Origin: Diaphorobacter aerolatus
Lineage (GTDB): Bacteria; Pseudomonadota; Gammaproteobacteria; Burkholderiales; Burkholderiaceae_C
Assembly: GCF_014489535.1 (NCBI RefSeq)
Contig: NZ_CP060783.1
Span: 1,550,001-1,614,000 of the forward strand
Direction of reading: 5' to 3'
Length of the DNA: 64,000 nt
Numbering within the stretch: position 1 is the first letter of the stretch; each line of letters starts with the position of its first letter. Shown piece after piece: positions 44,632 to 54,003 of the stretch. The notes beneath the pieces are model-generated. The model saw only the letters and a list, made by a program, of their open reading frames with translations. It was not told the origin of the DNA and did not search any database. The position numbers and the translations under genes were made by a program.

Positions 44632-46403
44632 CTACGGAATTTCCAGGCCCGGCAATTTCACCTTGCCCAGCCCCATCCAGTTGCCATATCTGTCGCGAGT
44701 GCGCACAACGTAACTCATGCGATCAAAGGGATCCCACACAAACGATCCGCGCCCTACATAAACGGCACCGGTACTGGGTATCGGAACCTGTCGCCAGAAG
44801 CATTGGGCCGCTGGCAGCCCGGTCAAGCCATCCGTATGCCCATTGCACACCAGCGAGCCGTCGGCATTGGCGACGCTGTTGAAATCCGGTGCAACCAACC
44901 GCTCAAGAACCGTATCGTATTTAGGCGGGCTCTCCTCGCTCTGCCGTGGGAGGTAGAACTCCCGAGCACACGCTCAAGATGGCTTGCTGCGCTTTGCCAT
45001 GCCATGCGGCGAATGGTTTTCGGGGCCTCGCCCGGAAATTCGATGATGCCGGTACTGAGTATTCTTGAGCCCCGGTTGTAGTCGTACGGAAAACTGATCT
45101 TCACCACTCCGGCATTCGCGCTCTCATACGCGGAGCGGCCTGGCCCACCAAAATAACGGCCCCCTTGATATTCGATCAAATTCGCCGTGGTCTGAGTCAC
45201 GTTCCCCTGATCAAACTTGGCGACGAATACACCCGACGCCGTGTGAAACGTGGCCGAGCCGTCCTTGCGGAAATTCGCGATCTGCGCAAACAGCACCGTG
45301 TCCTGCACGTCGAGCGAAATGCCGCGACCGGGCCGTCCGTCATCTTCAGACTCGACGATCCATGTGCCATTGACGGGCTGGACCGAGTTACCGGGAACGT
45401 GTGTAAAACCTTCTGGATGCTTGGGAGCCGGCGTACCCGTTGCGATACAGACCGAATCCTCGCCAACGAATTCGGGCACATAGCCCTGCCTTGTGGAGGG
45501 GTCACCTCCGCAGTCGTTCCCAGCACCTTGCGCTCCGAGATTCACTCCCATCAACTCGAAGGACTGCGCAGGTGCCTGATCCGTGACGACAGTCCCAACG
45601 ACATCGCGGCCGAGTATTCGAAATCTTGCCTTGCGAATGGGCACGTCCAGATCCTGCCCACTGGTGCCCTGCACCCTTTCCCCGGTGGGGAAAGTCGTGC
45701 GCTCACAGTCATAGACTTGCGTGGCCTCGGCCAAAGAGCAGCGCATTTTCATGTACGGAGTCTCGTAACCATAATATGGAGGCGAAGTAGGTACACGCTT
45801 CTGATCCGCCAGGTGCAAGCCGAATACGCCCTGGCCTTCAGGAATGAGCGACACATTCCACAGATTGCGCGCGCCCGTAGCGTCCTTTCCCACCCAACGC
45901 ATGATGCGGAATGGATCCCAGCCATCCACAAGCGGAGGCTGCATCAGATTTCGGTACAGCGGATCGCCCTGAACCAGCAACATGCGCGTGATGACTTTCG
46001 GCGATTCACCGGGAAGCTGAATCGTGCCGCTCAATCCATCGTTGAAGGTCACCACAACATCTCCCGCCGAGCCATCCTCGCTGGCAGCCGCATCGCCGCT
46101 GCCGAAATGCCGGCCTCCGCGATACTTCATCAGCGGCGCGGAAACGCTGTTGCCCGTCATCTGCCCCATGGCCGTGTGAAAGATGGCCGAACCATCCTTC
46201 GCGTAGTTGAACACCTGCATGAAGAAGGTATTGCCCTGCACGTCAATGGCAACACCCCTGCCCGGCTGGCCGTCCACCTCTTCGGAGATGACCCAGGTAC
46301 CCGCCTGCGGCGTGAATTCGCGGGCGGCGAACGCGGGTTGCACCGCGGCGCTGACCAGGATGAGACTGGCTGCGATGTCGATGGGACGCAAACGTCTGGC
46401 CAT
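44632..46403 (-). CDS. secreted two-module protein of unknown function (frameshifted in this assembly)
   Basis: I do not recognise a named family. The ATG at 46403, with AAGGAA upstream, gives a Sec signal peptide (RPIDIAASLILVSAAVQPAF, cleaved after AFA). Two homologous modules follow, one at about residues 30-145 and one at about 320-450. Each has a GTWV/GTWI opening, a D/E-DGxPGRG segment followed by I-DVQ, FHTA, a YRGGRHFG / YQGGRYFG motif, and a FPGEAPKTI-like end. Such GRG...DVQ modules are recurrent in secreted proteins of Burkholderiales. The frame breaks at CCC 44961-44963; one base restores LERVLGEFYLPRQSEESPP and 590 residues. The last part contains several tryptophans and cysteines. 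It probably acts outside the cytoplasm. Confidence 0.7.
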
Positions 46404-46480
46404 TGTTTCGTTCCTTGTTACGAGGGTTTGAATGCCTGATGCAGTCACGGCCGCCAATTTCTATCACATTTCGCACAAAA

Positions 46481-46618
46481 CTATGCGAGGTGATGATCTC
46501 TTAACAGGCGATACACCCAGAACGACGGATCGTTGTTGTTTACTCTGCTCTCGAACTCGACGGGCGAGAGGCCGGTCACTCGCTTCACGGAGCGACCGAG
46601 GTGCGACTGATGCTCGAT
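46481..46618 (-). pseudogene. C-terminal stump of an AraC-family regulator
   Basis: Immediately after the hisD stop codon, and in the same frame, 45 codons read EHQSHLGRSVKRVTGLSPVE and end WVYRLLRDHHLA. This is the second helix-turn-helix of an AraC/XylS regulator (compare DQSHFGR...TGxSPxxF). The rest of the gene, including the first helix-turn-helix and effector domain, is gone. There is no start codon of its own. It marks a deletion or insertion scar between hisD and hisC. Confidence 0.75.
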
Positions 46619-47938
46619 CTACTTCGACAGCCGCATTTCCGCCGCCCGCGCGTGGCCCTGCAAGCCCTCGCCGTAAGCCAGTTCCGCCGCGATCTTGCCG
46701 AGTACCTGCGCACCGGCTTCGCTCACCTCGATGATGCTGGAGCGCTTCTGGAAGTCGTACACGCCGAGCGGCGATGAGAAGCGCGCCGTGCCACTTGTGG
46801 GCAGCACGTGGTTCGGACCGGCGCAGTAGTCGCCCAGGCTTTCGCTGGTGTAGGCACCGAGAAAAATCGCGCCGGCGTGCTTGAGCAGCGGCTCCCACTT
46901 GTGCGGCTCGCGGCTCGATACTTCGAGGTGTTCGGGCGCGATGCGGTTGCTGATCGCGCAGGCCTCGTGCATGTCGCGCGTGAGGATCAATGCGCCACGG
47001 CCATTCAGGCTCCTGGCGATGATGTCCCGGCGCGGCATCTCGGGAAGCAAGCGGTCGATCTCGCGTTGCACGGCGTCGATGTAGGCCGCGTCCGGGCTCA
47101 GCAGAATCGATTGCGCAAGTTCGTCGTGCTCGGCCTGGCTGAACAAATCCATCGCAACCCATTCGGGCGGTGTCGTGCCGTCGGCGAGCACCAGAATCTC
47201 CGAGGGCCCGGCGATCATGTCGATGCCCACCATGCCGAACACGCGCTTCTTGGCGCTGGCCACATAGGCGTTGCCGGGGCCTGTTATCTTGTCCACCTTG
47301 GGAATGGTCGCCGTGCCGTAGGCGAGCGCGGCCACCGCCTGCGCGCCGCCAACGGTGAACGCGCGATGCACGCCCGCCACATGGGCCGCAGCCAGCACCA
47401 GCGCGTTCTTTTCGCCGCGCGGCGTGGGCACGACCATGATGATGTCCTCGACACCCGCAACCTGCGCGGGGATGGCGTTCATCAGCACGCTTGATGGGTA
47501 AGCCGCCTTGCCACCGGGCACGTAGATGCCGACGCGGTCGAGCGGCGTCACCTTCTGGCCGAGCAGCGTGCCGTCCTCGTCGCGGTAGCTCCAGCTTTCG
47601 CCGTTGGCCTTCTTCTGCGCCTCGTGGTAGCTGCGAACGCGCCTTGCCGCGGCCTCGAGCGCGTGCTTTTGCGCATCGTTCAGACCTTCGAACGCGGCCT
47701 TGAGTTCATCCTTGCGGAGTTCGAGCGCCGACACGCTTTGCGCATCCAGACCATCAAAGCGGGCCGTGTATTCGAGCACGGCTGCATCGCCGCGCTGCTG
47801 CACATCGGCGAGGATGTCGGCCACGCGTTGCTCGATCTGCGCGTCGGTGTCAGCCGACCAGTGCAGCCGCGCAGCGAAGTCGGCTTCGAAGGTCTTCGAA
47901 GCAGTGGACAGACGCAGTGGAGCAGCTTGCAAAGTCAT
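46619..47938 (-). CDS. hisD: histidinol dehydrogenase
   Basis: Last two steps of histidine synthesis: NAD-dependent oxidation of histidinol to histidine. The 439-residue protein has [40 protein letters not shown], the zinc and catalytic region [13 protein letters not shown], and C-terminal [13 protein letters not shown]. The ATG at 47938 is preferred over an in-frame start seven codons upstream. It begins 36 bases after hisG. Confidence 0.96.
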   Translation of the reverse strand: MTLQAAPLRLSTASKTFEADFAARLHWSADTDAQIEQRVADILADVQQRGDAAVLEYTARFDGLDAQSVSALELRKDELKAAFEGLNDAQKHALEAAARRVRSYHEAQKKANGESWSYRDEDGTLLGQKVTPLDRVGIYVPGGKAAYPSSVLMNAIPAQVAGVEDIIMVVPTPRGEKNALVLAAAHVAGVHRAFTVGGAQAVAALAYGTATIPKVDKITGPGNAYVASAKKRVFGMVGIDMIAGPSEILVLADGTTPPEWVAMDLFSQAEHDELAQSILLSPDAAYIDAVQREIDRLLPEMPRRDIIARSLNGRGALILTRDMHEACAISNRIAPEHLEVSSREPHKWEPLLKHAGAIFLGAYTSESLGDYCAGPNHVLPTSGTARFSSPLGVYDFQKRSSIIEVSEAGAQVLGKIAAELAYGEGLQGHARAAEMRLSK

Positions 47939-47974
47939 GGTGGCTCGGCTTTCGGGCAAGAAAAAAGAGTGTGA

Positions 47975-48622
47975 TCAGTCCTGGCGAATCGCGGAGGCGA
48001 ACGCGTCGATGATGTGGCGCAGCGGCGCCTGCTTGAGCTTGAGCGCGGCCTGGTTAACGACGAGGTGTGAACTGATGTCCATGATGCGTTCGACCTCGAC
48101 CAGGTGATTCGCCTTGAGCGTATTGCCGGTGGAGACCAGATCGACGATCGCGTCGGCCATGCCGGTGAGCGGCGCAAGCTCCATGCTGCCGTAGAGCTTG
48201 ATCAGGTCGACGTGCACGCCCTTGGACGCAAAGAAGTCGCGCGCGATGAGCGTGTACTTGGTCGCCACCTTCAGGCGCGAGCCCTGCGTGACGGCGTGGG
48301 CGTAGTCGAAATCGCTGCGCACGGCGACGCTCACGCGGCACTTGGCGATGTTGAGATCGAGCGGCCTGAAAAGTCCCTGTCCGCCATGCTCGATCAACGT
48401 GTCCTTGCCGGTCACGCCGAGATCGGCACCACCGTATTGCACATAGGTGGGAACGTCGGTGGCGCGCACCATCACCACGCGCACGCTTGGCTGATTCGTG
48501 GGCAGAATCAGCTTGCGTGAGGTTTCCGGATCTTCCAGCACCTCGATGCCGGCAGCGGCCAGCAGCGGCATGGTTTCATCAAAAATGCGGCCCTTGGAGA
48601 GCGCCAGAGTAATCATCGTCAT
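47975..48622 (-). CDS. hisG: ATP phosphoribosyltransferase catalytic subunit, short form
   Basis: First step of histidine synthesis: condenses ATP with PRPP. At 215 residues it is the short HisG form, which needs the regulatory partner HisZ; hisZ is not in this window. Motifs: [34 protein letters not shown] and the PRPP loop [16 protein letters not shown]. The ATG overlaps the TGA that ends the murA remnant (ATGA), a relic of the older murA-hisG junction. Confidence 0.95.
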   Translation of the reverse strand: MTMITLALSKGRIFDETMPLLAAAGIEVLEDPETSRKLILPTNQPSVRVVMVRATDVPTYVQYGGADLGVTGKDTLIEHGGQGLFRPLDLNIAKCRVSVAVRSDFDYAHAVTQGSRLKVATKYTLIARDFFASKGVHVDLIKLYGSMELAPLTGMADAIVDLVSTGNTLKANHLVEVERIMDISSHLVVNQAALKLKQAPLRHIIDAFASAIRQD

Positions 48623-48729
48623 TGAATTCTTTCCACGTCGGCTCCGAGGTCGCGGAGTCCGTCTTCCATGCAATCGTAGCCGCGCACTGCGAGGCCACCG
48701 CGAATCAATCGCAGGATCGAAAGATTTTC
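48619..48729 (-). pseudogene. C-terminal remnant of murA
   Basis: Between the ibaG stop codon and the hisG start, and in the frame of ibaG, the sequence reads [20 protein letters not shown], then [11 protein letters not shown] and a stop. RGY-x-x-(M/I)E-x-x-L-x-x-LGA-(D/N)-(I/V)-x-R-I is the C terminus of UDP-N-acetylglucosamine 1-carboxyvinyltransferase (MurA). In related genomes a complete murA of about 420 codons stands here. Only about 30 codons remain and no start codon is present, so this is a deletion remnant. A working copy must exist elsewhere because murA is essential. Confidence 0.78.
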
Positions 48730-48981
48730 TCAGGCCTGCGCGTCACCCTGCACCGCCCATTCGGCGGGCGTGAAGGTCTTCATCGACAGCGCGTGCACTT
48801 CGTCGGTCTTCATGCGGTCACCAAGCGTCGCGTAGACACGCTGGTGGCGCTGGATCAGGCGCTTGCCGTCAAATTCGGCGGACACGATGGTTGCGTACCA
48901 ATGGCGACCATCGCCCTCGAGGGTGATGTGCTCGCAAGGCAGGCCGGCGCTGATGAGGTCCTTGAGTTGGTCTGCTGTCAT
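48730..48981 (-). CDS. ibaG: BolA-family protein IbaG (YrbA)
   Basis: An 83-residue BolA/IbaG protein, which binds glutaredoxins and takes part in iron-sulfur cluster trafficking and acid resistance. Motifs: [20 protein letters not shown], then [16 protein letters not shown] with the conserved RHQ-VY. Genes of this type typically lie between mla genes and murA, as in E. coli; here it lies downstream of the ABC exporter and directly before the murA remnant. Confidence 0.92.
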   Translation of the reverse strand: MTADQLKDLISAGLPCEHITLEGDGRHWYATIVSAEFDGKRLIQRHQRVYATLGDRMKTDEVHALSMKTFTPAEWAVQGDAQA

Positions 48982-49048
48982 GGTGGGATGGGAAGGTGAT
49001 GAAAATGAATGCCGCTGCGGCCATGCCGGGCCGCAGCGAATCGGCGAA

Positions 49049-49804
49049 TCAATGGCGGATCTTGTAGCCGATGCGCAGCAGGTGGATGGCCAGCGCGCTG
49101 ATCAGCAGCCATGCAGATCCGACGATGGCCAGACTCGTCCACGGCGACACGTCGCTCTGTCCGAAGAAGCCGTAGCGAAACCCGTCGATCATGTAGAAGA
49201 ACGGGTTCAGGTGGCTCACGCCCTGCCAGAAGCCCGGCAGCGAATGGATCGAGTAGAACACGCCGGAAAGAAAGGTCAGCGGCATGATCAGAAAGTTCTG
49301 GAACGCAGCCATCTGGTCGAACTTGTCCGCCCACAGGCCTGCGATCAGGCCGAGCGTGCCCATGAGGGCAGCGCCCAGCAGTGCAAAGACGATGATCCAC
49401 AGCGGTGCAGAAAAATCGGGCACCGAAAAGAACAGCGTGATGGCGAAAACGCCGACACCGACCAGCAAACCACGCAGCACGGCCGCACCGACGTAGGCGC
49501 TGAACCAGGCCCAGTGCGACAGCGGCGTGAGCAGCACAAACACCAGCGAACCCATGATCTTGCTCTGCACCAGGCTCGACGAGCTGTTGGCGAAGGCGTT
49601 CTGCAGGATGCTCATCATCACGAGGCCCGGAATGATGAACGCGGTATAGCTGATGCGGTCATAGACCATCACGCGACCTTCGAGCACGTGGCCGAAGACC
49701 AGCAGATAGAGCACGGCGGTGAGCACCGGCGCGCCGACGGTCTGAAAGGCGACTTTCCAGAAACGCAGCACTTCCTTCTTGAGCAGGGTTTTCCAGCCGT
49801 TCAT
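49049..49804 (-). CDS. ABC-2 type exporter permease (YadH-like)
   Basis: A 251-residue membrane protein with six predicted spans. The signature region LPGFWQGVSHLNPFFYMIDG and FRYGFFG matches YadH/NodJ-type ABC-2 permeases. It overlaps the ATPase gene by four bases, so the two form one transporter. The substrate is unknown; the pair is conserved between mla and ibaG in many betaproteobacteria, which suggests an envelope component. Confidence 0.9.
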   Translation of the reverse strand: MNGWKTLLKKEVLRFWKVAFQTVGAPVLTAVLYLLVFGHVLEGRVMVYDRISYTAFIIPGLVMMSILQNAFANSSSSLVQSKIMGSLVFVLLTPLSHWAWFSAYVGAAVLRGLLVGVGVFAITLFFSVPDFSAPLWIIVFALLGAALMGTLGLIAGLWADKFDQMAAFQNFLIMPLTFLSGVFYSIHSLPGFWQGVSHLNPFFYMIDGFRYGFFGQSDVSPWTSLAIVGSAWLLISALAIHLLRIGYKIRH

Positions 49805-50717
49805 GCCCCACCTCCCTGCTGCTCGTTCATCACATGGATGAAGACGTCTTCAAGATCGGCGCGGCGGATTTCCACATCCTCGGGCATCACGCCGCCCTCG
49901 CGCAACGCCGCGAGCAATTGCTCGACATCGCCCGCATCCTGCGCGGGGATCTGCACGATGCGACCGGTGACCCGGGCGCGCACTTCAACGGCGGCGGGCA
50001 GCGCTCCGTCGGTCTTGAATTGCAGCACATTGGAGGTCGCGGTCTTGAGCAGATCGGACATGCTGGAGAGCTTGACGACGTTGCCATGCTTGAGCATCGC
50101 CACGCGATTGCACAGCGCCTCGGCCTCTTCCAGATAATGCGTCGTCAGCAGGACCGTGTGGCCCTCGCGGTTCAGGCGGGCGACGAAATGCCAGAGGGTC
50201 TGGCGCAACTCCACGTCAACGCCCGCGGTCGGCTCATCCAGCACGATGATCGGCGGCTTGTGCACCAGCGCCTGTGCGACCAGCACACGGCGCTTCATGC
50301 CACCCGAAAGCTGGCGCATGTTGCTGCTGGCCTTGTCGGCAAGCCCGAGACTCTCGAGCAACTCGTCGATCCAGGCATCGTTGTTCTTGACGCCGAAGTA
50401 GCCGGACTGAATGCGCAGCGTCTCGCGCACATTGAAAAACGGATCGAACACCAGTTCCTGCGGCACCACGCCAAGGCTGCGGCGCGCTGCGGCAAAGTCG
50501 CCCTGCACGTCGTGGCCGAGCACCTTGACGGAGCCTCCGGTCGCCTTGGCGAGCCCAGCGAGAATGCTGATGAGCGTGGTCTTGCCCGCGCCGTTGGGGC
50601 CGAGCAACCCGAAGAATTCGCCTTCACCGATGTCCAGGCTGACGTCGTTCAGCGCCTGGAATGGGCCCTTGGGGTTTGGAAGGTCTTGGAGACGGACTGA
50701 AAGGATACGGCTGGCAT
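49801..50717 (-). CDS. ABC transporter ATP-binding protein (YadG-like; frameshifted in this assembly)
   Basis: ATPase of the exporter. Walker A is LLGPNGAGKTTLIS, the signature is RQLSGGMKRRVLVAQALVHK, and Walker B is PPIIVLDEPTAGVD, with the switch histidine in LLTTHYLEEAE. The N terminus MPAVSFQSVSKTFQTP is in another frame; the break is at GGGG 50671-50674 on the plus strand (CCCC in the coding direction). Adding one C gives TPKGPFQALNDVSLDIGEGE and 305 residues, like YadG. Without the correction a caller would start at the MLGPNGAGK site and lose the first 37 residues. Confidence 0.9.
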
Positions 50718-50828
50718 GTAGCCTACGATTCTAATTCGGGAGGGCAGATCGCTGCCGGGCAAGGTCTTGAAGCGCTCCTCGCGAATCGCCGGGGTGCCGC
50801 AGCAGGCGCGACGACCACCCCGCCGCGC

Positions 50829-51122
50829 TCATTCCGAAGCCAGCAGTTCCTGCACGCCGTACAGGCCCGCCAGACTGGCAAGGGATGCAGGCAGTGCCTT
50901 GACGGCAAAGGTCTTGCCGAATTCGAGCGCGGTGCGGCGGCATTCGAGCAGCACCGCAAGCGCGGAAGAATCAAACACCTTGAGCGCACCGGCATCGACC
51001 ACCAGATGCTGTTCCTTGTGCGCCTTCATGGCATGCATCAGCATGCGCAGACTGGCCGTCGCCTGGGCGTTGGTCAGTTCGGGCGGAAGCACCAGCATGC
51101 TCGGAGCGGTGGCAGCATTCAT
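50829..51122 (-). CDS. mlaB: STAS-domain protein MlaB
   Basis: A 97-residue STAS domain (SLRMLMHAMKAHKEQHLVVD, KVFDSSALAVLLECRRTAL). The conserved serine in FDSSALAVLLE is the site typical of the MlaB/anti-sigma-antagonist fold. MlaB regulates the MlaFE ATPase. It follows mlaC by 27 bases. Confidence 0.88.
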   Translation of the reverse strand: MNAATAPSMLVLPPELTNAQATASLRMLMHAMKAHKEQHLVVDAGALKVFDSSALAVLLECRRTALEFGKTFAVKALPASLASLAGLYGVQELLASE

Positions 51123-51149
51123 GGTGATCGGCTTCCTGCGGTCTGCTTC

Positions 51150-51788
51150 TTACTTGGTGTTGCCCGCAGCGTTGGCCTTGTTGCGGGCCACGAGCGATTC
51201 GATCAGGCCGTCAATGCCCTTGGCGTTGACTTCCTGGCCGAACTGCGTGCGGTAGGTGTCCACGATCCAGACGCCGAGCACGTTCAGGTTGTAGATCTTC
51301 CAGCCGCTGCCGTCCTTCTCGAGCCGGTAGTCGACCTGCACGGGATCGCCCTTGCCGCGCACTTCGGTGCGCACCAGCACGTCCTTGTCGCCAGCGGCGG
51401 CGCGCATCGGCTTGACGTCCACGGTCTGGTTGGTCACCTGGCTCAGGGCACCCGAGTAGGTGCGCACCAACAGGACCTTGAACTCATCCTGCAGACGCTT
51501 TTGCTGCTCGGGCGTGGCCTTGCGCCAGCCCGGGCCAACGGCGGCGGCGGTCATGCGGCGGAAATTCACATGCGGCATCAGCAGGCGATCCACGAGCACC
51601 ATGATCTTGTCCACGTCGCCCGACTTGATCGAGGCGTCGTTGCGAATGGTCTCGAGCACCTCGTTGGACAGGCGCTTGATCATCGCATCAGGTGCCTCCT
51701 CGGCGGCCATCGAGGCCACCGGCAACGACATCAGGACCAGCGATGCCACGGCGGCGGCGGATTGGGAAAAAAGACGTCGATTCATCAT
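51150..51788 (-). CDS. mlaC: phospholipid-binding protein MlaC
   Basis: Periplasmic shuttle that moves phospholipid between the outer-membrane MlaA and the inner-membrane MlaFEDB complex. A signal peptide (RRLFSQSAAAVASLVLMSLP) ends around SMAAEE. The mature part has the Ttg2D/MlaC motif VNFRRMTAAAVGPGWRKATP, and GWKIYNLNVLGVWIVDTYRT near the C terminus. Two adjacent ATG codons, 51788 and 51785, are possible starts. 212 residues. Confidence 0.92.
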   Translation of the reverse strand: MMNRRLFSQSAAAVASLVLMSLPVASMAAEEAPDAMIKRLSNEVLETIRNDASIKSGDVDKIMVLVDRLLMPHVNFRRMTAAAVGPGWRKATPEQQKRLQDEFKVLLVRTYSGALSQVTNQTVDVKPMRAAAGDKDVLVRTEVRGKGDPVQVDYRLEKDGSGWKIYNLNVLGVWIVDTYRTQFGQEVNAKGIDGLIESLVARNKANAAGNTK

Positions 51789-51953
51789 CTTGGAGGTTCC
51801 TTGTGAATTCACATACAGGCTTGAATGTATGTGATTGGCAACATGCGCGTTATTGTCAGCACGCCGCCCGTGTTTCTTGCGTCCCGGACGTACCGGTTTG
51901 AAAGCAATTGCAACCCGCGCCGCAATCGCTCCGATGTTGATCCGGGCAAGTGA

Positions 51954-52721
51954 TCAATAGTCGTCGGACAGCTTGCCCGCATCCTCATTCTCTACCTGCC
52001 CCTTCTTGGGCGCGATGCGCTGGCTGCGCACCTGCAGGTAGACGTCACGCGTGAACGAATAGGGATCGAGCGCGGCAGCATCCAGCACCTCGCCCGCATT
52101 CAGCAGCGATTCGCGCTTTTCCACATAGCGCAGGCCGTACAGTGAATTGCGCACCGGAATGTCGTTGATGTGGCCGACCAGATCGCCAGCATACCAATCC
52201 ACAGGCAGCGCCGCGGTATCGCGAATCGTCGAGGGGCCCAAGAACGGCAACACCAGATACGGACCAGTCTGCACGCCCCAGTGGCCCAGCGTCAGGCCAA
52301 AGTCCTGCTTGTGGCGCTGCACACGCATTTCGCTCGCTATGTCGAGCAGCCCGCCGAGGCCGAACACGGTGTTGACGTTGAAGCGCACCATGCTGTCGAG
52401 CGCATCGGCGCCGCGACCTTGCAGCAGGTTGTTCACGAACGACCACGCATCGCCGAGATTGGCGAAGAAGTTGCTCACGCCCGTGCGCACCGGCTTGGGA
52501 GTGACTTGCTGATAGGCCGTCGCCACGGGCTTGAGCACCGCGCGGTCCAGCCCGTCGTTGAACGAGTAGATGTTGCGGTTGAAGGACTCATACGGATCGT
52601 CAGGATGCGGCTGGCCCGAGATACGGGTGGAGCTTGCGCAACCGGCGAGCAGCGCCATCGCAAGCGCAGCCATGCCGATGCTCAGCAGGCGTTTCGAATG
52701 GGTGGTTTTTGAATTAGTCAT
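51954..52721 (-). CDS. mlaA: outer-membrane lipoprotein MlaA (VacJ)
   Basis: Outer-membrane lipoprotein that extracts misplaced phospholipid from the outer leaflet. The lipobox is LLAGC near residue 28. The VacJ motifs DPYESFNRNIYSFNDGLDRA, RFNVNTVFGLGGLLDIA and GPYLVLPFLGPSTIRDTAAL are present. 255 residues. In betaproteobacteria mlaA lies inside the mla operon, unlike in E. coli, and this is the case here; the mlaD stop codon overlaps its start by four bases. Confidence 0.94.
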   Translation of the reverse strand: MTNSKTTHSKRLLSIGMAALAMALLAGCASSTRISGQPHPDDPYESFNRNIYSFNDGLDRAVLKPVATAYQQVTPKPVRTGVSNFFANLGDAWSFVNNLLQGRGADALDSMVRFNVNTVFGLGGLLDIASEMRVQRHKQDFGLTLGHWGVQTGPYLVLPFLGPSTIRDTAALPVDWYAGDLVGHINDIPVRNSLYGLRYVEKRESLLNAGEVLDAAALDPYSFTRDVYLQVRSQRIAPKKGQVENEDAGKLSDDY

Positions 52722-53206
52722 TTTTTACCGCCAGACCCGCTGGTGCTTCCACCTTCTTCGGCCTTGTTGTAGAGAAATTGTCCAATCAGGTTTTCCAGCA
52801 CCACAGCAGACTGCGTCGCCGTGATTGTGTCACCTTCCGCCAGATTGGCATCGTCGGCTCCCGCCTCTATTCCGATGTATTGGTCACCCAGGAGGCCGCT
52901 CGTGAGAATCTTCAACGAGCTGTCCTTGGGAAACTTGTACTGCTTGTCCAGCTCCAGATGCACATTGGCCTGGAAGGTCTGGTCGTTGAAGGAAATACCC
53001 TTGACGCGCCCCACCACCACACCGGCGCTGCGCACTGCGGCCTGGGGCTTCAGGCCACCGATGTTGTCGAAACGTGCGGTCACGGCATAGCCCGGCTTCC
53101 AGTTCAGGCTCAGCAGGTTGGCGGATTGCAGGGCAAGGAACACGAGTGCGGCCGCGCCCAACAGCACGAACAGGCCGACCCAGACATCATTCTTGGATTG
53201 CTGCAT
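52718..53206 (-). CDS. mlaD: MCE-domain protein MlaD
   Basis: Inner-membrane anchored MCE protein that forms a hexameric ring for phospholipid transfer. The membrane anchor VGLFVLLGAAALVFLALQSA is followed by the MCE domain YAVTARFDNIGGLKPQAAVR, then SAGVVVGRVKGISFN. At 162 residues it has a single MCE domain. It is 14 bases downstream of mlaE and coupled to mlaA. Confidence 0.94.
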   Translation of the reverse strand: MQQSKNDVWVGLFVLLGAAALVFLALQSANLLSLNWKPGYAVTARFDNIGGLKPQAAVRSAGVVVGRVKGISFNDQTFQANVHLELDKQYKFPKDSSLKILTSGLLGDQYIGIEAGADDANLAEGDTITATQSAVVLENLIGQFLYNKAEEGGSTSGSGGKK

Positions 53207-53220
53207 GGTTTGCTACTTTC

Positions 53221-54003
53221 TCAAATACTGAACATCAGCGCGGTGAGCAGGAAGTCCAGCCCCAGCACCGAAAGCGACGCGATCACCACCGTGCGCGTCG
53301 TGGCGCGCGAAACGCCCTCTGGCGTGGGCTTGGCCACGTAGCCTTGCAGCACCGCCACGAAGGTCACGGCAACGCCGAAGACGAAGCTTTTGACCACGCC
53401 GTTGCCCACGTCCTTCCAGACATCGACGCTGCTTTGCATCGCGCCCCAGAACGCACCGGAATCCACGCCGAGCATGATCACGCCGACGACCCACCCGCCG
53501 ATCACGCCGACGGCGTTGAACACCGCCGCGAGCAGCGGCATGGCAATCACGCCGCCCCAGAAGCGCGGCACGAGAATGCGGCGCACGGGATCGACCGCCA
53601 TCATTTCCATGGCCGAGAGTTGCTCGCCCGCGCGCATCAACCCGATCTCGGCCGTGAGCGATGTTCCCGCGCGCCCCGCGAACAACAGCGCCGTCACCAC
53701 CGGGCCCAGCTCGCGCACCAGCCCGAGCGTGACCACCAGACCGAGCGCATTGGTCGAGCCATACAGTTGCAGGATGTTGTAGCCCTGCAGCGCCAGCACG
53801 AAACCGACGAACAAGCCCGACATGGCGATGATCGACAGCGAGTAGTTGCCCAGAAAATGCACCTGGTCGCGCACCAGACCGGGCCGCCTGAAGACCTCGC
53901 CGCCAAGCTGCAACATGCGCCAGAACAGACGCGCACCCTGGCCGAGATCGACCAGCTTGCTGCGGACAGCAAAACCTATGTCGGAAGGACGCCACCAGCT
54001 CAT
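53221..54003 (-). CDS. mlaE: phospholipid ABC transporter permease MlaE
   Basis: Permease of the MlaFEDB complex, 260 residues. The MlaE-family region LVRELGPVVTALLFAGRAGT and TAEIGLMRAGEQLSAMEMMA are intact. About five membrane segments. Its start overlaps the mlaF stop codon by four bases. Confidence 0.94.
   Translation of the reverse strand: MSWWRPSDIGFAVRSKLVDLGQGARLFWRMLQLGGEVFRRPGLVRDQVHFLGNYSLSIIAMSGLFVGFVLALQGYNILQLYGSTNALGLVVTLGLVRELGPVVTALLFAGRAGTSLTAEIGLMRAGEQLSAMEMMAVDPVRRILVPRFWGGVIAMPLLAAVFNAVGVIGGWVVGVIMLGVDSGAFWGAMQSSVDVWKDVGNGVVKSFVFGVAVTFVAVLQGYVAKPTPEGVSRATTRTVVIASLSVLGLDFLLTALMFSI

Noticed and set aside
43882..46618. A new defence island (toxin-antitoxin, secreted protein, regulator stump, with the patatin nearby)
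   Set aside because: The pieces are not arranged as one operon with a nuclease, sensor or effector set. The patatin is 19 kb away and lacks a nucleotide cyclase or other signalling partner.
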